Assembly (NCBI GenBank): GCA_024644945.1
Contig: JAHEGU010000017.1
Location: 1 to 57,935, forward strand
Direction of reading: 5' to 3'
Length of the DNA stretch: 57,935 nt
Origin: Gammaproteobacteria bacterium
GTDB taxonomy: Bacteria; Pseudomonadota; Gammaproteobacteria; Arenicellales; Poriferihabitantaceae
Made by a program: the position numbers and the translations under genes. The notes below the pieces were generated by a model. It saw only the letters and a program-made list of their open reading frames with translations, did no database searches and was not told the origin of the DNA. Positions 1 to 8,041 of this stretch are shown in pieces. The stretch's first letter is position 1, and the number at the start of each line of letters is the position of its first letter.

Positions 1-477
1 CAACATTTACCCGAAGAGGTGACGCTTACTATTGTTGGTGAAGGACTAGAACGGTATGGTTTGGAGCAACAGGTAATAAACCTTGGATTGCGGCATCGGG
101 TTTCGTTGCCAGGTGAAGTGTTAGATATCGTGCCCTATCTTGAAGCTGCGCAGATATTCGTGCTTTGTTCCAACTATGAGGGACTGCCGCTCAGTGTACT
201 TGAGGCAATGAGCGCAGGATTACCCGTGGTATCGACTGACGTGGGTGGAATTCGTGAGGCTGTGATTGATGGCGAGAGCGGATTCCTGGTGCCGCGGGGC
301 GATATGCAGCAAATGATTGTCAGATTGAAGAAGTTGATCGATGATCCAGATTTGAGGCTCAATTTTGGCAAAAGAGGACGTCGCCATTACCAGGAGAATT
401 ACGTTCTTAAGAGATTTATCGATCAAATGGAACAGTTTTATATTCAAATGCCGCGGAAAAAATGGACTCAAACCTAA
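1..477 (+). CDS. Glycosyltransferase family 4, C-terminal part (cut by window edge)
   Basis: The reading frame is open from base 1 and ends at a TAA at 475-477, so only the last ~158 residues of the protein are present. They match the nucleotide-sugar-binding half of GT-B fold, family 4 glycosyltransferases. An E-x7-E motif (in YEGLPLSVLE) is followed by the usual AGLPVVSTDVGG-type stretch that contacts the donor sugar nucleotide, then a C-terminal helix. Such enzymes add sugars to lipid-linked or cell-surface glycans at the cytoplasmic face of the membrane. Donor and acceptor cannot be told from this fragment. The gene converges on ileS. Confidence 0.85.
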   Translation, partial: QHLPEEVTLTIVGEGLERYGLEQQVINLGLRHRVSLPGEVLDIVPYLEAAQIFVLCSNYEGLPLSVLEAMSAGLPVVSTDVGGIREAVIDGESGFLVPRGDMQQMIVRLKKLIDDPDLRLNFGKRGRRHYQENYVLKRFIDQMEQFYIQMPRKKWTQT

Positions 478-486
478 TTTTATAGA

Positions 487-508
487 GTTATATTCAATCG
501 AATATAAC
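487..508. terminator. Short AT-rich hairpin between convergent genes
   Basis: GTTATATTC at 487-495 and GAATATAAC at 500-508 form a perfect 9-bp stem with a 4-nt loop, 10 bases after the glycosyltransferase stop. There is no clear T-run on either side, so a role as terminator for the glycosyltransferase or for ileS is only inferred from its place between convergent genes. Confidence 0.3.
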
Positions 509-593
509 GTCTACCAGCGAAAAAGTCTGAGAGAAAATGGCGCCACAACGACTGTGGTTAATTGGGGGCATCAAATTGGAAACACTATCGAAT

Positions 594-3500
594 CTATCGT
601 TTACCAATGGAGATTTTCCAGCTTAGGTCTCCAAGAGTTTTCTCTGCAGTAAATCCCTTGACCTGATCGGCAGTAGACAAAGACTCTGAAAGGGTCTCCG
701 TCATGATGTACTGGCGATGAACCTCAATCGCTTGCTCGACTAAACGGTCACCGTTGATCCCTAAATCAATACGGTCCGATATCTCCAGCTGCGCAGACTT
801 GCGCGCATCTTGCACCGAGCGAACGATCTCCCTGGCAATACCTTCTAGAATCAACTCATCAGTCAAAGAGGTATCCAGTGCAACCATGAATCCTGATTCG
901 CCCGCGGAAGAGTATCCTTCAGCAGAGTTGGTCTCTACCCGGCAGTCCTCTGCTTCAAACTCAATTTCCTGATCTTCGATCTCAAGCTGGAACTGACGTC
1001 CAGCGGCGACTTGCGCGGCAATCCAGCTGCTATCTGCTTCACCCAGCGCTTTTTTGATCGCGGGCATCATTTTTCCATAACGTTTTCCCAGCCTGGGAAA
1101 ATTGGGTTTAATTTCATAGCTCACCAGTTCGTTATCCGCAGAAACCAGCTCCACCGCCTTAATGTTCAGCTCTTCGAGAATCTGTCGAGTATGTTTTTCC
1201 ACCGCTGCTCGCGCAGTTTCTGCAGGCACGCTGACCAGAACCCTGGACAAAGGCTGGCGTACCCGGATGCGACTGTGTTCACGCGCCGAGCGGCCCAGGC
1301 CGACCACCTGTTGCACGACATCCATTTCGTATACAAGATCCTGATCCAGATAGTTTCCGTTCCAGCTCGGCCATTGTGTTAGATGGACGCTCTGCGGTTG
1401 TCCAGGCTGGGTCGCGACCAGGTTCTGATATATCTTTTCTGCGAGAAATGGCATGAACGGGGCGATGATTCGATGAGTCAAGTTCAGACATTCATACAAA
1501 GTCAGATAGGCGGCTTGCTTATCATCACCCGCTTCACTTTTCCAGAAACGACGTCGGTTCCGACGAACATACCAATTGCTAAGCTGATCGACCAGCTTTT
1601 CAATGGCCTCACCGGCAGTCTTGGCATCATAGTGGTCTAGGGCTTCACTAACGGTTTTGACCGTCTGGTGTGCGAGCGCGAGCATCCACCTGTCAATTTC
1701 CGGGCGCTGTTCAACCGCCACATCAGCGGTTGGGTCAAAATCATCGAGTCGGGCATATAGTATGAAGAAGGCGTAGGTGTTCCATAGGGTGTTGACGAAT
1801 GAAGCTGCCACCTCGCGAACGATATCCACTGAAATACGTTTCTGCGCTTCCGGCGCGGTACGGGCAAGAAACAACCAACGCAATGAATCTACGCCTACGG
1901 TATCAAAAACGTCGTAGGGATTTACGATATTGCCTTGTGACTTGGACATCTTTTTGCCTTTAGCGTCGACAATATGGCTCAAGCAGACGCAGTTCCTATA
2001 GGCGACGCTGTCCGATACCAGTGAGGCAATGGCATGCAGGGTGTAGAACCAGCCCCGGGTCTGATCGATAGCCTCGCAGATATAGTCCGCCGGAAAGTGA
2101 TTTTCGAATGTTTCCTGATTCTCAAATGGGTAATGCCACTGCGCATAGGTCATGGCGCCGGAATCAAACCAGCAGTCGATGACTTCTGGGACTCGCGTAT
2201 AAGTACGTCCGTTAAAATCAAACTTAACCTCGTCAATCCATGGTCGATGCAGGTCTGAGGATTGCAACGATTGATCCGCATATTCTTCAAGCTCCGCGAT
2301 CGATCCGATACAGATAAAATCGCCATTACCGTCTGTCCAGACTGGCAGCGGTGTGCCCCAAAAACGCTCCCGTGACAGAGCCCAGTCAATATTATTCTCC
2401 AGCCAGTTTCCGAATCGTCCTTCTTTGATCGTTTCCGGCACCCAGTTAATGGTGCGGTTCAGCTCGACCATCCGGTCCTTTATTGCCGTCGTTCGGATAT
2501 ACCAGGCTTCTTTGGCGTAGTAGATCAAAGGGTCTCCAGTGCGCCAACCAAATGGGTAATTGTGGTGGGTGACCTCGTCTTTGAACATTAATCGTCGCTC
2601 TTTCAGCAGGCTAATAATAATTGGATCCGCCTCCTTGAAAAACTTGCCTGCAACGGGGCTGACCTCAGTTTTGAAATATCCGTCCAGGCCCACGCCATGA
2701 ATAACTGGCAGGCCTTCTTTTTTGCCCAGTTCCAGATCGTCAACCCCATATGCCGGAGCAGTATGTACGATGCCAGTGCCGTCTTCGGTGCTGACAAAAT
2801 CTGCAGCCACGACGCGAAATGGATCCCCCGAGGTAATATCAAGATAATCAAACAGGCGTTGATAGCGAATGCCGACAAGATCACTACCCTTGACCGTCTT
2901 AAGAATCTTATAGTCTTGTTCTGCAAACAGGGTTTCGGTTCGGGCGCTGGCGGCAATAAGAGTCTCTTCCCCGGTCTGAACGAAGTCGTAGTCGATATCT
3001 TTACCAACTGCCAGCAGCATATTAGAAGGCAAAGTCCATGGCGTCGTGGTCCATACAAGAAAAGACAAAGATTGTTCACCCGCGACTGGAAAGCGCACAG
3101 TAATGGATGGATCCTCTACTTCCTTATAGCCCTGGGCCACCTCATGTGAAGACAAGGTGGCGCCAATTCGCGGATCATAGGGAACTACTTTATTACCTTT
3201 GTAGATCAGGCCTTTGTCCCAGATTATTTTTAACAGATTCCAGACCGATTCAATGTACTTGTTATCTAGTGTGTAATAAGCCTGGTCGAGGTTGACCCAG
3301 TAACCCATGCGCTTTGTCATGGCCTCCCAGTCACCAATATAAGTCATCACCGACTCCCGGCATCGACGATTGAACTCTTCGATACCTACCTGTTTTTCGA
3401 TTTCCTTCTTATCAAAAATACCGAGTTGCTTTTCTATCTCATGTTCGACCGGCAATCCATGCGTGTCCCAACCCCCTTTTCTGGGTGCGTAGTACCCTTG

Positions 3501-3725
3501 CATTGTCTTGTAACGGGGATAAATATCCTTAAAAGACCGTGCTAAGACGTGGTGAATACCTGGTTTACCGTTAGCGGTTGGCGGACCTTCGTTAAAGCTG
3601 AATCTTGGCCGACCTACACTTTGTTCCAGCGTCTTCTCGAAGATATACTCCCGATCCCAAAATTCGAGTATTTCCTTTTCTAGAGCTGGCCCGTTATATC
3701 GACCACTTACCTCTTCAAATGCCAT
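594..3725 (-). CDS. ileS: Isoleucyl-tRNA synthetase, type 2 (IleRS2) with altered GIHH signature
   Basis: This enzyme charges tRNA-Ile with isoleucine in the cytoplasm. The ATG at 3725 gives 1043 residues, the usual length of the eukaryote-like type 2 class. A longer frame to 3818 would run through the leader terminator and is rejected. A class I catalytic core, a CP1 editing domain and the KMSKS loop (GKKMSKSQGN) are visible, followed by an anticodon-binding region. The class I signature near residue 56, normally H-x-G-H, reads G-I-H-H (codons at 3560-3549), so the first and third residues are exchanged. Biochemical work on IleRS2 enzymes links this GxHH form to extreme mupirocin tolerance. 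Gammaproteobacteria normally carry a type 1 ileS beside lspA; this gene stands alone behind a T-box, which suggests horizontal acquisition. Whether a second ileS exists elsewhere cannot be seen. Confidence 0.95.
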   Translation of the reverse strand: MAFEEVSGRYNGPALEKEILEFWDREYIFEKTLEQSVGRPRFSFNEGPPTANGKPGIHHVLARSFKDIYPRYKTMQGYYAPRKGGWDTHGLPVEHEIEKQLGIFDKKEIEKQVGIEEFNRRCRESVMTYIGDWEAMTKRMGYWVNLDQAYYTLDNKYIESVWNLLKIIWDKGLIYKGNKVVPYDPRIGATLSSHEVAQGYKEVEDPSITVRFPVAGEQSLSFLVWTTTPWTLPSNMLLAVGKDIDYDFVQTGEETLIAASARTETLFAEQDYKILKTVKGSDLVGIRYQRLFDYLDITSGDPFRVVAADFVSTEDGTGIVHTAPAYGVDDLELGKKEGLPVIHGVGLDGYFKTEVSPVAGKFFKEADPIIISLLKERRLMFKDEVTHHNYPFGWRTGDPLIYYAKEAWYIRTTAIKDRMVELNRTINWVPETIKEGRFGNWLENNIDWALSRERFWGTPLPVWTDGNGDFICIGSIAELEEYADQSLQSSDLHRPWIDEVKFDFNGRTYTRVPEVIDCWFDSGAMTYAQWHYPFENQETFENHFPADYICEAIDQTRGWFYTLHAIASLVSDSVAYRNCVCLSHIVDAKGKKMSKSQGNIVNPYDVFDTVGVDSLRWLFLARTAPEAQKRISVDIVREVAASFVNTLWNTYAFFILYARLDDFDPTADVAVEQRPEIDRWMLALAHQTVKTVSEALDHYDAKTAGEAIEKLVDQLSNWYVRRNRRRFWKSEAGDDKQAAYLTLYECLNLTHRIIAPFMPFLAEKIYQNLVATQPGQPQSVHLTQWPSWNGNYLDQDLVYEMDVVQQVVGLGRSAREHSRIRVRQPLSRVLVSVPAETARAAVEKHTRQILEELNIKAVELVSADNELVSYEIKPNFPRLGKRYGKMMPAIKKALGEADSSWIAAQVAAGRQFQLEIEDQEIEFEAEDCRVETNSAEGYSSAGESGFMVALDTSLTDELILEGIAREIVRSVQDARKSAQLEISDRIDLGINGDRLVEQAIEVHRQYIMTETLSESLSTADQVKGFTAEKTLGDLSWKISIGKR

Positions 3726-3755
3726 GCTGTGATTTAAACCTGCGTTATCTACAAT

Positions 3756-3827
3756 AAAAAACCCCGGCGAATCATCCAATTGTTCTGTAATAGAAACTGG
3801 CCAAAACAATTGAATCACTCGCCGGGG
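3756..3827 (-). terminator. Rho-independent terminator of the ileS T-box
   Basis: CCCCGGCGA (3827-3819) pairs perfectly with TCGCCGGGG (3770-3762) and is followed by six T residues (3761-3756). Within the loop, CAATTGTT and AACAATTG extend the stem. Its 5' arm overlaps the 3' arm of the antiterminator (3832-3822), so the two folds exclude each other. It ends about 30 nt before the ileS ATG. Confidence 0.92.
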
Positions 3828-4080
3828 CGATGGGTGCGGGGAATCTGCATCGCGGTACCACCCGGATTTTCCTGAACTTCACAGATCAGGACTTAATGGG
3901 TCAGCATATTGACCCCGGCCTGATTTCGGAGGCTACCGGCCCGGTCTACTATGAATTCAGAAAATGATCTGACTACCTGTTCGGCGGGCTGCTCGAGGGT
4001 GATTTTCAACCGGGCTGCAGTCAGGGCTTACACTGTCTCCTGATCGCTATGCCGCAGTGGGCCAGTTTACTCGTCCCTGT
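3756..4080 (-). promoter_or_regulatory. T-box riboswitch (tRNA-Ile sensing) in the ileS leader
   Basis: On the minus strand the leader carries the T-box core GGGTGGTACCGCG (3863-3851). Helix CCGGG (3865-3861) pairs with CCCGG (3826-3822), and GCGATG (3853-3848) pairs with CATCGC (3832-3827), leaving the canonical 7-nt UGGUACC bulge that reads the tRNA NCCA end. The upstream Stem I region (about 3900-4080) has GGGACGAGTA- and AGCGA/GGTG-like elements. A specifier-loop motif GAAA-ATC-ACC places the Ile codon ATC at 4003-4001. The antiterminator shares bases with the terminator at 3756-3827, so uncharged tRNA-Ile should allow transcription of ileS. T-boxes are rare in gammaproteobacteria. Stem I boundaries are approximate; the 3' half is unambiguous. 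Confidence 0.93.
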
Positions 4081-4109
4081 CATTGCATGGGCAGGAATTT
4101 ACCTTGAAG

Positions 4110-4143
4110 GTGTGTGAATGGCAAGGAGGGCGCCTTCACACAC
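4110..4143. other. Perfect inverted repeat between the rhomboid gene and the T-box leader
   Basis: GTGTGTGAA at 4110-4118 and TTCACACAC at 4135-4143 form a 9-bp stem with a 16-nt loop. It lies about 58 nt after the rhomboid stop and just upstream of the presumed start of the ileS leader. There is no T-run, so it may be a weak terminator, or an operator near the ileS promoter. Confidence 0.4.
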
Positions 4144-4201
4144 TGGCCGGAAATGATTCGGGGGTAGAGAAGGTTTCAGGCTTATCAGCAGTGATATCAA
4201 T

Positions 4202-4804
4202 TTATCGTGCTCGCCTGATCCCAAAAAACCAGGTGATCAGCAGAGAGATCAGAACACCACTCACCAAGCCAGCGGTATGCGCGGCATTGGCTACGCTGAG
4301 CCCAAATAGTTTCTCTAGTATCCCGGTCCAGCACACCACGAACCAACCCATCATCAGGTAAACAATAGCAGGATTCAAACGTATGCCGAAACGTAAATTA
4401 GTCAGACCTTGGATCCAGATGTATCCGAACAGCGCGTACACTACTCCTGACATCCCACCAAATACCGGTCCTGATACCCAGTATTGAGCCAGATTGGCGA
4501 CAGCGCCGCTTAACAGACATACCGATAATAGGATTACCCGACCTTGTTTTTGTTCAATAATCCTTCCGAGTTCCCAGGTCCACATCATGTTAAAGACAAT
4601 ATGGAATACACCGAAGTGCAAGAATATCGGTGTAAAAATTCGCCACAACTGCCCTGATAGAATTTCTGGTAGAACTGGTTGGAAGTACTCAGAAATAAGA
4701 AACAATCTGATAACGGTCTCCTGGTCGCCAACATTCATAAACAGAAACACCATCACACTGATTCCAATCAATCCAAGTGTAACGGGGCAGTCAGAGGGTC
4801 TCAC
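4202..4804 (-). CDS. Rhomboid family intramembrane serine protease
   Basis: Rhomboids cleave transmembrane segments of membrane proteins inside the lipid bilayer. This 200-residue protein has about six hydrophobic segments. It carries the catalytic serine in GGMSG (Ser119), the catalytic histidine in NAAHTAG (His176), and the HFGVFHIVFNM helix containing the conserved oxyanion-hole histidine and asparagine. It is the minimal six-helix form, without the extra N-terminal cytoplasmic domain of E. coli GlpG. The start is a GTG whose last bases overlap the TGA of the upstream gene (GTGA), so the two are translationally coupled. Substrate is unknown. Confidence 0.9.
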   Translation of the reverse strand: MRPSDCPVTLGLIGISVMVFLFMNVGDQETVIRLFLISEYFQPVLPEILSGQLWRIFTPIFLHFGVFHIVFNMMWTWELGRIIEQKQGRVILLSVCLLSGAVANLAQYWVSGPVFGGMSGVVYALFGYIWIQGLTNLRFGIRLNPAIVYLMMGWFVVCWTGILEKLFGLSVANAAHTAGLVSGVLISLLITWFFGIRRAR

Positions 4805-5166
4805 TGACTCAACATCTCTACGCGGTCACCTTCCCCCAACGTCACGTTGATCCCATCGAGCGATGTGAATTTTCTGCCCTTGATCGCACCATGCCTGGCC
4901 TGATAGTTAACGACTTCTCCACCTTCGGATGTAACCTTTATATTAATGATCCGATTATCCTGGTGCCAGTTATAGGCAAAAATACCAGCCGATATTGCGA
5001 CCAGCACACCGATCAGGATGTAAGCCAAAGTGCGGGTTGGCAGAGAGTCGTCTGCTTCCACAGGAGCAGTCTTTTTTGTGGTCTGCACTGCTTGAGATGA
5101 CTTATTACGATAGAAGATAGCAACGCCGATAATCACAACCAGGGTAAACAGAATTTTGGTTAACAT
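4801..5166 (-). CDS. Small hypothetical membrane protein
   Basis: I do not recognise a named family. The 121-residue product has a hydrophobic N-terminal segment (residues about 2-19), a charged linker, a second membrane segment (about 48-66, ending in AYNW), and a C-terminal ~50-residue domain rich in beta-forming residues. The topology suggests a bitopic or hairpin inner-membrane protein with a periplasmic or cytoplasmic end domain. Its first codons overlap the 3' end of ycgL by 7 bases, and its stop overlaps the rhomboid GTG. It is therefore the middle gene of a ycgL/membrane-protein/rhomboid operon and may work with the protease. Confidence 0.7.
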   Translation of the reverse strand: MLTKILFTLVVIIGVAIFYRNKSSQAVQTTKKTAPVEADDSLPTRTLAYILIGVLVAISAGIFAYNWHQDNRIINIKVTSEGGEVVNYQARHGAIKGRKFTSLDGINVTLGEGDRVEMLSQ

Positions 5167-5414
5167 AGTGTTTCGGGCTGTTGGTCTCCCGGTGGCATCT
5201 GGATGTAAAAACCTTGCTCTTTCAGCTTGATCCTGACTTCGTCAATGTCAGCAATTGCAAGCCTGTCGCGTTTGGCTAGATCAATGTCCAAGACCAGTTC
5301 CAGGGATCCCAATAATTCTAAAATGATCTGAGGAACGCCAGAAAAGTCATTTTCATGCTCTATGTATAAATAGGTATCAGCTTTGCGGCTGCCTTTATAG
5401 ACCCAGGTTTTCAT
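5160..5414 (-). CDS. ycgL: YcgL domain protein
   Basis: The 84-residue protein matches the YcgL family: the start resembles VYKGSRKADTYLYIE, followed by the DFSGVPQIIL stretch and a GFYIQMPP end. The family is small, cytoplasmic, of unknown biochemical role, and essentially restricted to gammaproteobacteria, which makes it a good taxonomic marker here. The ATG at 5414 lies within three bases of the start codon of the divergent antiporter gene, so the promoters of both genes must overlap their coding starts. It is the first gene of the minus-strand operon leading to the rhomboid gene. Confidence 0.88.
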   Translation of the reverse strand: MKTWVYKGSRKADTYLYIEHENDFSGVPQIILELLGSLELVLDIDLAKRDRLAIADIDEVRIKLKEQGFYIQMPPGDQQPETLC

Positions 5415-6405
5415 GGGTGGGATTGTAATTCAAGCAATCAATCAGATATACAATGTCTTTAATCACTTGATTGCCCCTGCCTTGATTAACGTGCTGTTTA
5501 TTTTTTTGGGCCTTTTGGCCCTTTACGCTGGTGGCGAATTACTAGTGCGGGCGGCCATTGTTATCGGCGCCAGGATGGGATTATCGGCTCTCGTGACCGG
5601 TTTGACCATTGTGGCGTTTGGAACCAGTGCCCCGGAACTTGCGGTAAGCATTGATGCTGCGCTTGTTGGCTCGAGCGAGATCGCTATATCTAATGTAGTG
5701 GGATCAAACTTTGCCAACATCGCTCTGGTATTGGCATTAAGCGCTCTATTAACCCCCATTGCAGTGGAGTCGCTGGTGCTGAACAGAGACCTGCCGGTAA
5801 TGTTGGTTGGGTTCGCAATTACTTTATGGATGTTGCTAGACGCAGTGATCAGCCGGTTTGATGGCTCGATTTTACTGATAGGTCTGCTGGGTTACCTTGG
5901 GTACGTAATCTGGCAGACGCGTCAACAACGAATAGACGCCAGCCCAGCCAACTTATCCGCTCAGCCGGTGCCCGTTGCGGGATTAATGTTGATTGGTGGA
6001 ATAGTATTGTTATCTCTAGGAGGACATTTGCTTGTACAAAGCGCTGTGACTATTGCAGAACAACTCGGTGTCTCCGAAGCGGTGATCGGAATGACAGTCG
6101 TTGCGGTAGGAACCAGCCTTCCTGAGATAACTGCTTCGCTGGTGTCTATTTTGCGCGGTCACGGTGTTATGGCGATTGGTAACGTGGTGGGGTCAAATAT
6201 TTGGAATACTTTTGGGGTATTGGGTATTACCTCGGTCATCATCCCGCTGCAACGGGGTCAGGTTACCGATGCCATGATTGGAGTAATGATAGGTTCTGGG
6301 CTGCTGCTATGGATATTTTGTCGCACCCGATTTCAAATCAGCCGAGTAGAAGGCGGCCTGCTCCTGGCAGGATATCTGGCCTGCCAGTCGTACTTTTTTA
6401 TTTGA
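5413..6405 (+). CDS. Calcium/sodium antiporter, YrbG/CaxA type
   Basis: The inner-membrane protein has about ten hydrophobic segments in two homologous halves, each with the alpha-repeat of the K-dependent Na/Ca exchanger family. The first has TIVAFGTSAPELAVS followed by NVVGSNFANI; the second has TVVAVGTSLPEITAS followed by NVVGSNIWNT. The acidic residues in these repeats bind Ca2+. It probably exports Ca2+ in exchange for Na+ or H+. At 330 residues it has normal length. The ATG at 5413 overlaps the divergent ycgL start, so translation could begin slightly downstream (for example at a GTG near 5491); the N-terminus is uncertain. Confidence 0.88.
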   Translation: MGGIVIQAINQIYNVFNHLIAPALINVLFIFLGLLALYAGGELLVRAAIVIGARMGLSALVTGLTIVAFGTSAPELAVSIDAALVGSSEIAISNVVGSNFANIALVLALSALLTPIAVESLVLNRDLPVMLVGFAITLWMLLDAVISRFDGSILLIGLLGYLGYVIWQTRQQRIDASPANLSAQPVPVAGLMLIGGIVLLSLGGHLLVQSAVTIAEQLGVSEAVIGMTVVAVGTSLPEITASLVSILRGHGVMAIGNVVGSNIWNTFGVLGITSVIIPLQRGQVTDAMIGVMIGSGLLLWIFCRTRFQISRVEGGLLLAGYLACQSYFFI

Positions 6406-6461
6406 TCTACTGGGGTAACAATTGTTGTTGAAACAGAGGGTAGCAATCACTCATAGCAGGC

Positions 6462-7844
6462 TTATTTTTTGCCGCCCCATAACCAGCTCCATCCTGTTCG
6501 TCTGTCGGTGTGGCCGCGCCTTTCAATGGGAATATATGAACGCTGCTGTTCTCCAAGATATAGTTGTCGGGGCCGGCCGATTTTTTGCTCGTTATCGTTG
6601 AGCATTTCCTTCCAGTGTGAAATCCACCCAACCGTGCGGCCAATGGCAAACATCACTGTGAACATAGATGTCGGGAACCCCATTGCACTCATAATAATGC
6701 CGGAATAAAAATCAACATTAGGATAGAGCTTCTTTTCAATAAAGTAAGGGTCTTCGAGCGCTATACGCTCTAACTCCATGGCCAGTTCAAGTTTCGGATC
6801 ATTGACCCCCAGTACTCTTAAGACGTCGTGGCAGGATTCACGCATAACCGCTGCGCGTGGATCATAGCTTTTGTATACGCGGTGCCCAAATCCCATGAGT
6901 CGGAATTTGTCATCGGGATCCTGTGCTTTCTTTATATATTTTTGAATATTCTTTGCAGATCCGATTTCTTCCAGCATCTTAAGCACGGCTTCGTTGGCGC
7001 CGCCGTGGGCAGGTCCCCACAATGATGCGATCCCTGATGCCACGCAGGCATAAGGATTGGCGCCGGAGGATCCCGCCAGTCGAACCGTAGAGGTCGATGC
7101 ATTTTGCTCATGGTCTGCATGCAGAATTAACAGTCTATCGATAGCTTTGGCTAAAACCGGATTGATCTCATAATCCTCTGCAGGATTCGCAAACATCATC
7201 TTGAGAAGATTCTCCGAGTAACTCAGTGAATTCTGTGGCATCGGAAATGGCAGGCCCAGGGAGTACTTAAAGGCATAGGCGCCGATGGTAGGCATCTTGG
7301 CGATAATTCGGTGCGCCGCCAGACGACGCTCATCATTGTCGGTAATGTCCATCTTGTCGTGATAGAAGGCTGAAAGCGCACCGACCACTCCGACCATGAT
7401 TGCCATTGGGTGCGCACTGCGCATAAAACCGGAAAGGAATTTCGTAAGCTGTTCGTGCAGCATAGTGTGGTGTTTGATATCGTTATCAAATGCTTCTTTT
7501 TGTTCGGGAGTTGGCAGGTCGCCGTAAAGAAGCAGATAACAGGTCTCCATATAGTCGCTTTGATTGGCGAGCTCATCAATTGAGTATCCGCGATGCAAAA
7601 GAATACCTTGATTGCCATCGATGTAGGTGATGTCAGACTTACAGGCGGCGGTGGAGGTGAAACCGGGATCGTAGGTTAATAACCCTGTTTTTCCAAAAAG
7701 TGAACGGATGTCAATCAGGCGATTGCCCATAGCGCCAGTGGTGCCGGGCATGACAATTGTTTCACCAGTTTTGTTGTCGGTAATCGTAAAAGTATCGGTG
7801 TCGATATTTTTGACGTTGTTCTCTTCTTTATTTTCTTTGCTCAT
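6462..7844 (-). CDS. gltA: Citrate synthase (type II)
   Basis: It condenses acetyl-CoA and oxaloacetate to citrate at the entry of the TCA cycle. Catalytic residues sit in the usual motifs: His in [11 protein letters not shown], His in [11 protein letters not shown] and Asp in PNVDFYSG. The 460 residues are longer than the usual ~430: the N-terminus has a charged, Asn/Glu-rich extension, and the C-terminus continues after SYIPIERR with a short Gly/Trp-rich tail. The start ATG at 7844 is preceded by a purine-rich site (AGAGAG). A perfect 13-bp inverted repeat lies 14 bases upstream, so transcription or translation may be controlled there. Confidence 0.97.
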   Translation of the reverse strand: MSKENKEENNVKNIDTDTFTITDNKTGETIVMPGTTGAMGNRLIDIRSLFGKTGLLTYDPGFTSTAACKSDITYIDGNQGILLHRGYSIDELANQSDYMETCYLLLYGDLPTPEQKEAFDNDIKHHTMLHEQLTKFLSGFMRSAHPMAIMVGVVGALSAFYHDKMDITDNDERRLAAHRIIAKMPTIGAYAFKYSLGLPFPMPQNSLSYSENLLKMMFANPAEDYEINPVLAKAIDRLLILHADHEQNASTSTVRLAGSSGANPYACVASGIASLWGPAHGGANEAVLKMLEEIGSAKNIQKYIKKAQDPDDKFRLMGFGHRVYKSYDPRAAVMRESCHDVLRVLGVNDPKLELAMELERIALEDPYFIEKKLYPNVDFYSGIIMSAMGFPTSMFTVMFAIGRTVGWISHWKEMLNDNEQKIGRPRQLYLGEQQRSYIPIERRGHTDRRTGWSWLWGGKK

Positions 7845-7857
7845 GGTGGGCTCTCTA

Positions 7858-7888
7858 TGACTAGTATTAAAAATATTAATACTAGTCA
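7858..7888. promoter_or_regulatory. Perfect 13-bp inverted repeat in the gltA leader
   Basis: TGACTAGTATTAA (7858-7870) and TTAATACTAGTCA (7876-7888) are exact reverse complements separated by AAATA. The element lies 14 bases upstream of the gltA ATG, between gltA and the divergent hydrolase gene. It could be an operator for a dimeric regulator or an mRNA stem-loop close to the gltA ribosome-binding site. A TTGACA at 7946-7951 on the plus strand could belong to the hydrolase promoter. Confidence 0.6.
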
Positions 7889-8041
7889 GTTGATATGGCT
7901 AACTTTACCTATATACGATAATCTAAAAGTGTATCCAGCACAAACTTGACAAGGTCGATTTACGACTAATGAATGGCACACTATTCGGGCTGGTAAAACA
8001 TTTCGACATCTGCTTTGTTATAGAAGTTTCTAATATTCGTG

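Noticed and set aside
534..560. CCACA-TGTGG hairpin near the ileS 3' end as terminator
   Set aside because: Only five base pairs and no T-run following it on either strand.
3726..3818. N-terminal extension of ileS by 31 codons
   Set aside because: It would be translated from the T-box terminator stem, and the extra residues do not match the IleRS N-terminus; ATG 3725 fits.
4083..4361. Plus-strand ORF of 92 codons
   Set aside because: Mostly antisense of the rhomboid gene and the promoter region of ileS; no ribosome site or recognisable domain.
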